A stretch of DNA of 32,191 nucleotides, taken from positions 1 through 32,191 of the forward strand of contig DASYYE010000482.1 in NCBI GenBank assembly GCA_035946955.1, read 5' to 3'. A program made the position numbers and the translations under genes. This document shows positions 7,320 to 17,900 of this stretch, piece after piece. This DNA is from DASYYE01 sp035946955. Its GTDB lineage: Bacteria; Actinomycetota; Actinomycetes; Streptosporangiales; Streptosporangiaceae. The stretch's first letter is position 1, and every line of letters begins with the position of its first letter. The notes under the pieces are model-generated. The model did not search any database and was not told the DNA's origin. It saw nothing but the letters and a program-made list of their open reading frames with translations.

Positions 7320-8646
7320 ACTCGTAGCCCCAGCCGGACAGGTCGCGCCGTCCCCTGCGCAGGGTGCGCGCGGGTTCGAAGGTGCTCGAGAGTTCGAGCC
7401 AGTCGAGGTAGCTGACATGTGCGCCGGACCCGAACTTCAGGACCGCCCCATCACCCCGCCAGCGGTGACGGACGAAGGGGCCGACCCAGGCGGAGCCGTC
7501 CGCGGTGAGCCCCACTGACCTCACCGACTCCCGGTCCTCCCACTCCAGCGTGAGGTGGCCGTCGATGACGACGTAGTGGGTCTCCGTGTGGTCGACGAAG
7601 TCCCCGGCCTCCGCCGCCTCGCGCACCCGCAGGAACGTGCCCGCGAGGTCGGGCAGGTGCGCCGCGGCCGCCATCGACGCGGCCTGGTAACCACCCCACT
7701 GGCGCTGCCCGGCGCGCGCGTCCTCGACCGTGGCCCAGGTCTTGCCCACCGCGTCGCGCTGGCCATCGGGGGGGAGGAGGAACCGGTAGTCGAACCCGAT
7801 GGCCCGGCCCAGGCAACGCAGCACGGCCATCCCGTCCGCGGACAGCGGGGCCGTGAGCGCCTCCTCCAGGTGGGCCAGTGGGATCCCCGCCACCGCAGCG
7901 GCTGAGGCGCGCGTGTGGACACGGCGGGCCAGCACCGTGTCGAGCAGCACTCCGGCGCTCACGTGGCTGGACAGCGCACCGACCGCCTCGTCGAAGGCAG
8001 GCCCTGACCACGTGTTGGCGTCGGTGACGAGCGCGGCGAGGTTGGAGTGCGCGGTGTAGGACACGATCCGCGCGGGCCGGCCGCTCGCCAGGGAGTAACT
8101 GTGGGGGCAGTACGAGGGCTCGATGTAGGAGTCGCCGGTGATCCAGCGGTCGTGCCCGGTGTTGGCCGCCAGTACCTGCCAGGTCTCGGGGGTGAGCTCC
8201 TCACCCCAGCGGCCGTGGATGTCCCCCGGGCCGAGGTTCACGGTGATGGCCGGCTCCAGGTGGCCGTTGTTCAGGGCGGGCAGGCGGTCTGCGGGGCAGA
8301 GGATGTCCAGGATGACGGGGGCGACCCGCCCGTCAGGTGCGGCCAGTGTGTAGTAGTTGTAGAAGTGGATGCCGTCCCGCTGGATCGGCCGCCGGGACGC
8401 GCGCATGCGCTCGGCGCTGTGGTGCACGACAGTGAGCTCCAGGTCTGCGGCAGCCTCGAGTTGTGACGGTGCCACACTCAGGGCACACGCGACGGCGGCG
8501 GCGTCCTTCTCGCCAAGCTCGCCACCTTGCCCGCCCAGGATCGCCTGCAAGACGTCGACGCTCAGGCCGGCCAGGTCCGCTGCCTGCGCCACCGTGTACT
8601 TACGGGCGTTCAGCCAGTGTGCGAGCTTGAACGAGTCCAGTCTCAT
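7318..8646 (-). CDS. phpD: 2-Hydroxyethylphosphonate dioxygenase (HEPD)
   Basis: 442 aa, ATG overlapping the phpC stop (ATGA). Two tandem HTH-plus-cupin repeats as in HEPD. In the first cupin the Fe(II) facial triad falls at H129 (NNGHLEP), E176 (DSYIEPSY) and H182 (CPHSYSL). This is the numbering I recall for the characterised HEPD, with K16 and N126 also present. Glu at 176 points to HEPD rather than methylphosphonate synthase, which has Gln as a ligand. Reaction: O2-dependent cleavage of hydroxyethylphosphonate to hydroxymethylphosphonate and formate, without an external reductant. The match to the phosphinothricin PhpD, as I remember it, runs to the C-terminus (FVRHRW, VLKFGSGAH, LRRGRRDL, GWGYE). 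Confidence 0.96.
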   Translation of the reverse strand: MRLDSFKLAHWLNARKYTVAQAADLAGLSVDVLQAILGGQGGELGEKDAAAVACALSVAPSQLEAAADLELTVVHHSAERMRASRRPIQRDGIHFYNYYTLAAPDGRVAPVILDILCPADRLPALNNGHLEPAITVNLGPGDIHGRWGEELTPETWQVLAANTGHDRWITGDSYIEPSYCPHSYSLASGRPARIVSYTAHSNLAALVTDANTWSGPAFDEAVGALSSHVSAGVLLDTVLARRVHTRASAAAVAGIPLAHLEEALTAPLSADGMAVLRCLGRAIGFDYRFLLPPDGQRDAVGKTWATVEDARAGQRQWGGYQAASMAAAAHLPDLAGTFLRVREAAEAGDFVDHTETHYVVIDGHLTLEWEDRESVRSVGLTADGSAWVGPFVRHRWRGDGAVLKFGSGAHVSYLDWLELSSTFEPARTLRRGRRDLSGWGYE

Positions 8647-9842
8647 GTCTCCTCCGTCTCAGCTCTCTCACCCAGGAGGCGGCCGAGCGACTCTCTGTCC
8701 AGCCGGCGTGGGTTGTCGTGACAGCGGGGGTAGGACAGGGCGTCCGCGGCGACGGTGCGGTGGTCCAGGTCCAGGTCGTCCAGGCGGGCGAGCCCGCAGG
8801 CGTGCAGGAATGACTCCACGCGCGCGGCGGCCCGCTCGGGGGTGCCGCCGAGTGCCTGCGCGAGGCCGCCGAGGACGCTGCGGACGTACCGGTGGCCGCG
8901 CGGGTCGGCGCAGTCGCCGGGGCCGGCCTCGGAGTTGAACCGCAGCATCCTGCCCAGGCTCGTCCCGCACGCGTGGCCATGCGCGAGGCCCAGGCGCAGC
9001 GTCAGCGAGTAGGAGATGGCATGGCAGGAGGAGGTCTGCGCCACCGCGATCGCCCGGCCGGAGTTGTGGCCGGCGCGTTGCAATGTCGCGAGGACCGTGG
9101 TGTCCAGATCGTCGTCACGGACCCGGTGGAGGACCTGGGCGGCCAGGGTGACCGCTTCCGTCCCCCACCGCAGCGATGCCTCGGTCGAGTTGACCGACCA
9201 TGCTGCCTCCGCGCCCTGGCACAGGGTGTCGAGGAGCCCCGCCGCCAGGCTGGCCCGCCCCAGGCCGACCAGGAGCCCGGGGTCGAGCACGACCGCGTCC
9301 GGGCGCAGCCGCGGGCCGCGCAATGACAGCTTGCGCGAGGACGCCAGATCCCACAACGTGGCGAACGGTGTGACTTCCGCCCCCGTACCCGGGGTGGTGG
9401 GCACGGCGATGACCGTGACCTGGGAGGCGGGGCCGCTGCCGTGCTGTGGTGTCGCGCAGGCGGCCCTGACCAGGCCGGCGTCCACCGGCCCGGCCGGTGC
9501 GAGCGCGGCGGCGGCCTTTGCGGCGTCCAGCACGGTGCCGCCGCCGATCGCCACCACGACGTCAGCTCGGGCTGACCGCAACTGGCCAGCGAGTGTCGCG
9601 ACGCTGCCGGGTGTGACGGGTCCGTCATGGACCACCAGCGTGGGGCGGAGCCAGGCGAGTACCTCCATGACGTCAGGCGCCCATGTCCTTGTCTGGAACG
9701 TCGGTCCCACGACCTGGACGACACGTGCCTGCCGCCCGCCGAACCGGTTGGTGAGGCTGGTGACCTCACGGACCGTCCCAGGGCCGAGGACCACCAGGGG
9801 GTCGCCGGCCCCCGCCGCCCTCGCCCGCCCCGTCATGGTCAT
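8643..9842 (-). CDS. phpC: Phosphonoacetaldehyde reductase, iron-type alcohol dehydrogenase
   Basis: 399 aa from the ATG at 9842 (MTMTGRA), 11 bp after the Pmi stop; a second ATG lies two codons in. Group III iron-type alcohol dehydrogenase: GGGTVLDAAK (100-109) for NAD(P), PTTPGTGAEVT (148-158), then metal-site segments with D205, H274 (CHAISY) and H288 (AHGHAC). The first histidine ligand of classical Fe-ADHs (DxxxH) is Gln here (DTLCQ, Q209). I believe relatives from phosphonate clusters share this and the following WSVNST, but I cannot confirm it. It reduces phosphonoacetaldehyde to hydroxyethylphosphonate, which the overlapping phpD product then cleaves. Confidence 0.92.
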   Translation of the reverse strand: MTMTGRARAAGAGDPLVVLGPGTVREVTSLTNRFGGRQARVVQVVGPTFQTRTWAPDVMEVLAWLRPTLVVHDGPVTPGSVATLAGQLRSARADVVVAIGGGTVLDAAKAAAALAPAGPVDAGLVRAACATPQHGSGPASQVTVIAVPTTPGTGAEVTPFATLWDLASSRKLSLRGPRLRPDAVVLDPGLLVGLGRASLAAGLLDTLCQGAEAAWSVNSTEASLRWGTEAVTLAAQVLHRVRDDDLDTTVLATLQRAGHNSGRAIAVAQTSSCHAISYSLTLRLGLAHGHACGTSLGRMLRFNSEAGPGDCADPRGHRYVRSVLGGLAQALGGTPERAAARVESFLHACGLARLDDLDLDHRTVAADALSYPRCHDNPRRLDRESLGRLLGERAETEET

Positions 9843-9853
9843 CGGCGCCCCCG

Positions 9854-12520
<2,667 letters not shown>

Positions 12521-12747
12521 ACGTCCTCTCCACTGGCATTCACCGTGAAGTAACCGGAATGTCATCATGGTCACCCGAGCCCGGGGGACACACCAGACCA
12601 GGCGACGTTCCGGTTCCGGCCAAATCCGGCACAACCACCTGTCCGAAACCGGACACGGCCGCTAGCGGACTCGATGACGTGGGTGCGCCGCGAAGATACT
12701 GATGGCCTGCCCCTTCCGGCGTACTGGGAACTGAGGAGTGCAGAGCC
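12521..12747. promoter_or_regulatory. Divergent promoter region, pmi operon / dehydrogenase
   Basis: 227 bp between the divergent ATGs at 12520 and 12748. Rich in CCGG-containing words, with the interrupted palindrome at 12641-12654 near its centre. I see no convincing consensus -35/-10 pair on either strand. Confidence 0.6.
12641..12654. promoter_or_regulatory. Interrupted palindrome shared with 19205-19218 (candidate operator)
   Basis: GTCCGAAACCGGAC, arms GTCCG/CGGAC around AAAC; here the symmetry extends one base each side (T...A). The reverse complement occurs exactly at 19205-19218, beside the other divergent junction of the cluster. Candidate site for a pathway regulator encoded outside the window. 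Confidence 0.4.
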
Positions 12748-13809
12748 ATGGGCCACCACACCGTCGCAGTCATACCCGGCGACGGGATAGGCCCCGAGAT
12801 CGTGGCGAGTGCCCTTGACGTGCTCCGCGTGGTCGCCGGGGGCTCACTGGACATCGTGGTCGAGGAGGCGGGCGCGGACCATTACCTCGCTACGGGCGAG
12901 GTGCTGTCCGCGGCGGCGCTCGAACGGATCAAGGACCGCTATGACGCGGTCCTCAAGGGCCCCGTGGGACGGCCCGACGTCCGCAACCCGGACGGCACCG
13001 AGGCGGGTGTCCTGAGCGGCATCCTCCGCGGCGCGCTGGACACCTACGCCAATGTGCGGCCCGTCGCCACCATGGGGGGCGGCCCTGGCCGGATCGACTA
13101 CGTCATCGTGCGGGAGAACACCGAGGGCCTGTACGCGTCGAGGGGGCTCGGGGTGGGCAACGACCGGGTCCGGGTGGACCAGTTGCTGGTCACCCGTGAG
13201 GGCGTGGAGCGGGTGGTCAGGTATGCGTTCCGCCTCGCCGGCAGCCGCCGCGGCGCCACGGCCGACGGGGTGTCGCGGGTGACCTGCGTTGACAAGAGCA
13301 ATGTGCTGCGCAGCCACGCGTTCTTCCGTGCTGTCTTCACCGAGGTGGCACGGGAGTTCCCGGACATCGAGGCCGACTACTGCTACGCGGATGCCGCAGG
13401 CCACGATCTGGTCGCCGCGCCGGGCCGCTTCGACGTCCTCGTCATGGAGAACTTCCTCGGTGACATCCTCAGCGATGTCGGAGCCGCCACAGTGGGCGGG
13501 CTTGGCATGTGCCCCGGCGGGAACATCGGCGACACCCATGCCTACTTCGAGCCGGTCCATGGCAGCGCGCCCGGACTCGCGGGGAGCGGCACGGCGAACC
13601 CGACCGCGCAGATCCTGGCCGCGGCGATGATGCTGGACTACCTGAGCGAGCACGACGCCGCCGAGGCGGTCCGTCACGCGGTGACGGAGGTCTTCACCCA
13701 GGGGACGGTCACCCTGCTGCCCTCCGGCTGCCCGGCGGGAGGCACCAAAGCGGTCACCGACGCGGTGACCGCGGCCCTGCCACGCCACGCGGCACCCAGT
13801 GCCGGGTGA
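12748..13809 (+). CDS. Isocitrate/isopropylmalate-type beta-decarboxylating dehydrogenase
   Basis: 353 aa, ATG with GAGGAG 9 nt upstream. Family motifs: PGDGIGPEIV (10-19), R94/R104 and VRENTEGLYAS (121-131) for substrate, K183 (DKSNVLR), Mg-binding D215, D239 and D243 (NFLGDILSDVGA), and VHGSAPGLAG...ANP (270-284) for the cofactor. The length matches IPMDH, homoisocitrate and tartrate dehydrogenases rather than NADP-IDH. It is divergent from pmi across 227 bp, so the simplest role is oxidative decarboxylation of the Pmi product to the 2-oxo precursor of demethylphosphinothricin. I recall that step being credited to primary metabolism in classical clusters. The 3' end faces the acyltransferase gene across 17 bp. 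Confidence 0.85.
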   Translation: MGHHTVAVIPGDGIGPEIVASALDVLRVVAGGSLDIVVEEAGADHYLATGEVLSAAALERIKDRYDAVLKGPVGRPDVRNPDGTEAGVLSGILRGALDTYANVRPVATMGGGPGRIDYVIVRENTEGLYASRGLGVGNDRVRVDQLLVTREGVERVVRYAFRLAGSRRGATADGVSRVTCVDKSNVLRSHAFFRAVFTEVAREFPDIEADYCYADAAGHDLVAAPGRFDVLVMENFLGDILSDVGAATVGGLGMCPGGNIGDTHAYFEPVHGSAPGLAGSGTANPTAQILAAAMMLDYLSEHDAAEAVRHAVTEVFTQGTVTLLPSGCPAGGTKAVTDAVTAALPRHAAPSAG

Positions 13810-13826
13810 GGCATCCGTCACGAGGT

Positions 13827-14948
13827 CTAGGCCGGCAGGCTCTCCCATTCCTTGCGCATGTACTCGTCGGTGGCGGCGAGGAGCCGGGCCAGCGGCGCAC
13901 ACGTACGGGGCACGGCGGAGAGCACCGGGACCACCTCGGCACCCCGGAGCCGTTTGGCCTCCAGCGCCATGGGCCCGATCAGGAGCCGTTTCGCCCCCCG
14001 GCGGTAGGCGAGTTCGATCGGCAGGTAGTAGCACGCATTGAAATACCCGGCTACCTCACGTGCCTGTGGGTTCCGCATACCTGCGCTGTAGGCCAGGATG
14101 TCGGACTCACCTGTGACGAGGCAGCAGGAGGCGACAGGGACACCATCGACCTCCACCAGGCACAGCGCGAAGTCGTCGCCGACGCCCGCCAGCAGGCGGC
14201 GGTAGACCTCCACGATCTCCGCCAGCGGCACGTCGTCGTCGCCCCGCTGGAGATAGGCCTGGGCTGCCAGCTCACACGCGTCAGCCAGGTGGGGCTGCGC
14301 GTCGGCACCGAAGACGATCCGGCCACGGCCGCCCTGCTCGAGGGCACGCATTTCGCGGCGCACGTTCTGCCTGCGGTGTCCGGGCAGGGCGGCCAGGTAG
14401 TCCTCGACGCTGTCGCCGGGTAGGTCGATGACCGCGTACAGGTCGGTGATGCCGGTGACGAACCCCAGGTCGGGCAGTAGCCCGAGCAGTGGGTCACCGG
14501 GTGAGCAGTGCAGCACCGACGGCACCGCGCCAGCGTCCGTGGCGGCCCGCACGACCTCGGCGAGCAGCTTCTGCACCTCGCCGTCGCTGGCGGGGCCCGC
14601 GGTGATGAGCGGAGAGACGTACCCGTTCGCGGCCAGCACCACCTGGTGGTGACTGGCCGCGCGGGCCTCAGCCACGCCCACCGGGTCAGCCTCGACACCG
14701 GCCACCAGGCCCGCACACACATCGACGGCATTCATCCGGGGCAGGACCCCGTCTCCGGTGATCCAGCGCGTCCACAGCGCGGGGCCGTCGGGGGCACCGG
14801 CGAACCAGAGACTGTCGCCGTCCCGGCGCGTGCCGCGTGCCCAGCCGAGACTCTGCCGCGGGTCAGCGGCCCGGTCCGGCCACCAGGCGGGGCGTTCCGT
14901 GGCGTCGGCCACGGCTTGGTACGGGTACAGCAGGTCCGGGACGATCAC
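13827..14948 (-). CDS. FemAB/GNAT-fold N-acyltransferase (possible tRNA-dependent peptidyltransferase)
   Basis: 373 aa, GTG start overlapping the NRPS stop (GTGA), so translationally coupled. No signal peptide or membrane segment. The centre carries DYLAALPGHRRQNVRREMRAL (about 188-208), the helix found in COG3146-like N-acyltransferases of the double-GNAT FemAB group. The C-terminal half fits a GNAT domain (GVPVASCCLVTG, NACYYLPIELAYRRGAKRLLIG). Relatives in natural product clusters add an amino acid from aminoacyl-tRNA, for example PacB in pacidamycin or the DhpH C-terminal domain in dehydrophos; others acetylate. Coupling to a synthetase that begins with an unloaded T domain suggests it adds a residue to the assembly line or its product. 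It is not a PAT-type phosphinothricin acetyltransferase, which is about half as long. Substrate unknown. Confidence 0.7.
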   Translation of the reverse strand: MIVPDLLYPYQAVADATERPAWWPDRAADPRQSLGWARGTRRDGDSLWFAGAPDGPALWTRWITGDGVLPRMNAVDVCAGLVAGVEADPVGVAEARAASHHQVVLAANGYVSPLITAGPASDGEVQKLLAEVVRAATDAGAVPSVLHCSPGDPLLGLLPDLGFVTGITDLYAVIDLPGDSVEDYLAALPGHRRQNVRREMRALEQGGRGRIVFGADAQPHLADACELAAQAYLQRGDDDVPLAEIVEVYRRLLAGVGDDFALCLVEVDGVPVASCCLVTGESDILAYSAGMRNPQAREVAGYFNACYYLPIELAYRRGAKRLLIGPMALEAKRLRGAEVVPVLSAVPRTCAPLARLLAATDEYMRKEWESLPA

Positions 14949-17900
14949 TGGGCCTCCTCTGGCTCGTGCCGTTCAGTAGTGACGAGGCCGCCTTCCCGCA
15001 GGTCGCTGACAAGCGCGCCGCACAGTGACGCTTCCTGGCCGGCCAGGAAGAAGTGCCCGCCTGGCACTACCCGGGCACGGAAGGGCCCGCGGGTGTGCCG
15101 CTGCCAGGCCGCGAGCTCGTCCGGGGCCGGGTGGGTGTCCTCTGCGCCCCCGAAGACCGACAGTGGGACTTCGAGCGGCGGGCGCGGCTGGAAGATGTAC
15201 CGGTCGAGCATGGACACGTCGGCACGGAAAGCGGGAAGGGCGAAGTCCAACACATCCTGGTGGGACACCTCATCCGCCACGAGACCGCCCGGCTGCCGCA
15301 GCTTCGCGACGAGTTCGGTGTCGGAGCGCTCCCGGTCGCCGTCGCGTGCGCCGAGCAGGTGCGGGGGGCGGAGCGCGCTGACGAACAGATGCGCGGGCGG
15401 GTGCCCCCGCTCGGCGAGTAGCTGGGCGAGTTCGAAGGCGACGAGGCCGCCGAAGCTGTGGCCGAAGAGCACCCACGGGAGGTCCGCCAGCGGCCACAGG
15501 GCCGTGCTCACGGCCTCCACCAGTGCTGGCAGTTCCGCGGACGGCGGCTCGCTCAGCCGGGTCTGCCGCCCGGGGAGCTGGACGGCGCAGAGGTCCACTT
15601 CGGCGGGCAGCCGCGCGCGCCAGCCCCGGTACAGCGATGCGCCACCGCCAGCGAACGGGAAGCACAACAGCCGGGTGGTGGCACGGCCGGACGGGCGGTG
15701 ACCGAGCAGCCAGTCATCGACTGAACTGACGGACGCCACACCGGGACGGTCCTGCCCCACGATCGCCGCTGCCAGTCCGGCCACGGTGGGGTGCTCGAAC
15801 ACCAGCCGCGCCGCAAGGGCGCGGCCGAACTCCTCGCTCAGCCGCGCCGCGAGCGGGGGGACCAGCAGGGAGTGCCCGCCCAGCTCAAAGAAATTGTGGT
15901 ACGCCCCCACGGGGCCCACGCCGAGGACCTGCGCCCAGGCGTCGGCGACACGCTGCTCCGCGGGTGTGCGGGGTGGCGTGTAGTCACCGGCCGTGGCGGT
16001 GTTCGCCCCTTCGGGCGCAGGCAACTCCGCCCGGTCGAGCTTGCCGTTCGTGGTCAGCGGGAAGCGGTCGAGCACGACGAATGACGACGGGACCATGTGC
16101 GACGGGAGCCGCCTGGCCAGGCCCGACCGTAGCTCGTCGTGACCGGGGGCCGCCCCGGGAGCAGGCACCACGTACCCGACGAGACGTTGCTCCCCGGCCA
16201 CGCCGTCCCTGAGCACCACCGCCGCCTCACGGACCCGAGGCTGGTCGAGGAGGGTGTGCTCGATCTCCCCGAGCTCGATCCGGAAGCCGCGGAGCTGCAC
16301 CTGGCTGTCCGCCCGGCCGCAGAAGACCAGCTCCGAGCCGGCCCGCCGGAACGCGAGGTCCCCGGTGCGGTACAGCCGGCTGCCCGGGGGCCCGAACGGG
16401 TCGGGGCAGAAGCGCTGTGCGGTCAGGCCAGGGCGGCGCAGGTAACCACGGGACACACCGGCACCGCCGACGTACATCTCGCCGATGACGCCCGTGCCGA
16501 CCGGCTCCATGTCCGGGTCCAGCAGGTACACCCACAGGTCGTCCAGTGGCCGCCCGACCGGGCTGTCGGCGAGTTCCGTGTCGTCGGTGGCCAGTGCCCG
16601 CTCGGTCACATGCACCGTTGTCTCGGTGATGCCGTACATGTTCACGAGCCGGGGACGTGCGTCGCCGTAGTGGGCGAACCAGGCCCGCAGCGCCCGGGGG
16701 TCAAGTGCCTCGCCGCCAAACACGACGAGGCGCAGTGACGTCGCGGGGAAACCGGCGCTCTCCGCCGCGGTGGCGAGCTGCCGGAACGCCGACGGTGTCT
16801 GGCTGAGGACAGTGACGCGCTCGGCGGTGAGCAGGCGCAGGAAGGCCTCGGGGTCGCGGCTGACCCCCCAGGGGACCACCACGAGCCGCCCGCCGTGCAA
16901 CAGGGCGCCCCACAGCTCCCAGACCGAGAAGTCGAACCCGAAGGAATGAAAGAGCGCCCACGTGTCGTCCGGGCAGAAGCCATAGCCCGGTGTGGTGACG
17001 CGGAACAACCGGGTCACGTTCGCGTGGCTGACCACGACGCCCTTGGGACGGCCCGTCGATCCCGAGGTGTAGATCACGTAGGCCGCGTTGTCCGGGTGGA
17101 TGCCGGCCGCGGGGGCGTCATCGGGCTCGTCGCCGAGACTGGCATCGGTGTCCAGGGCCAGGTACGCCCCCCCGTACCCGGTGAGGAGGTCACGGAACTC
17201 CGCAGCGCCCACGACGAGCCGGCAGCCGGCGTCGGCGAGGGTGAACTGGAGCCGCTCCGGTGGGTAGGTGGGGTCGAGGGGCAGATAGGCGCCGCCTGCC
17301 TTGAGCACGGCCAGTATCGCCACCGCCACGTTCACATCGCGGCCGACGCACACACCCACCAGCGTCTCGGGGCCCGCCCCCAGCTTCCGTAGCCGGTGGG
17401 CCAGCCGGTTGGCGGTCCTGTCGAGCTCGTCGTAGCTGAGGCTGCGGGCCGGGTCAGCGACTGCCGTCCGGGTGCCGAACCTGCGCACGGCGTCGGCGAA
17501 CAGTTCCGGCAGGGCAGGCAGAGCCTCTTCCACCCGCGGTCGTTGCGGTGCGGGGGTGAGCCGCGCCCGCTCCGCAGCACCGGTGAGTTCCAGGGCGCCG
17601 ACCGCGCGGTCCGGGTCAGCCATGGCGGCGCCCAGCAGGTTCACCAGGTGCCGGCTCATCCGTTCGAGCCGGTCAGGGTCGAAGAGGTCGGTGTCGTACT
17701 CCCACACGCCCCCGATCTCATCGCCGTGCTCGCGCAGGTACAGAGTCAGGTCGAACTTGGCCGTGCCGCTGGCGGTCGCCCCCCCGCCGTCACGGCGGAA
17801 CCGCCCGCCCCCGGCGCCACCGCCGTGGGTGTTCTGGAATGCGAACACCGCCTGGACCAGCGGGTTGTAGGCCAGGCTCCGCTCCGGGCGCAGCGCCTCG

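Noticed and set aside
13827..14948. Phosphinothricin N-acetyltransferase (PAT)
   Set aside because: About twice the length of PAT, and the central motif is of the COG3146/FemAB type.
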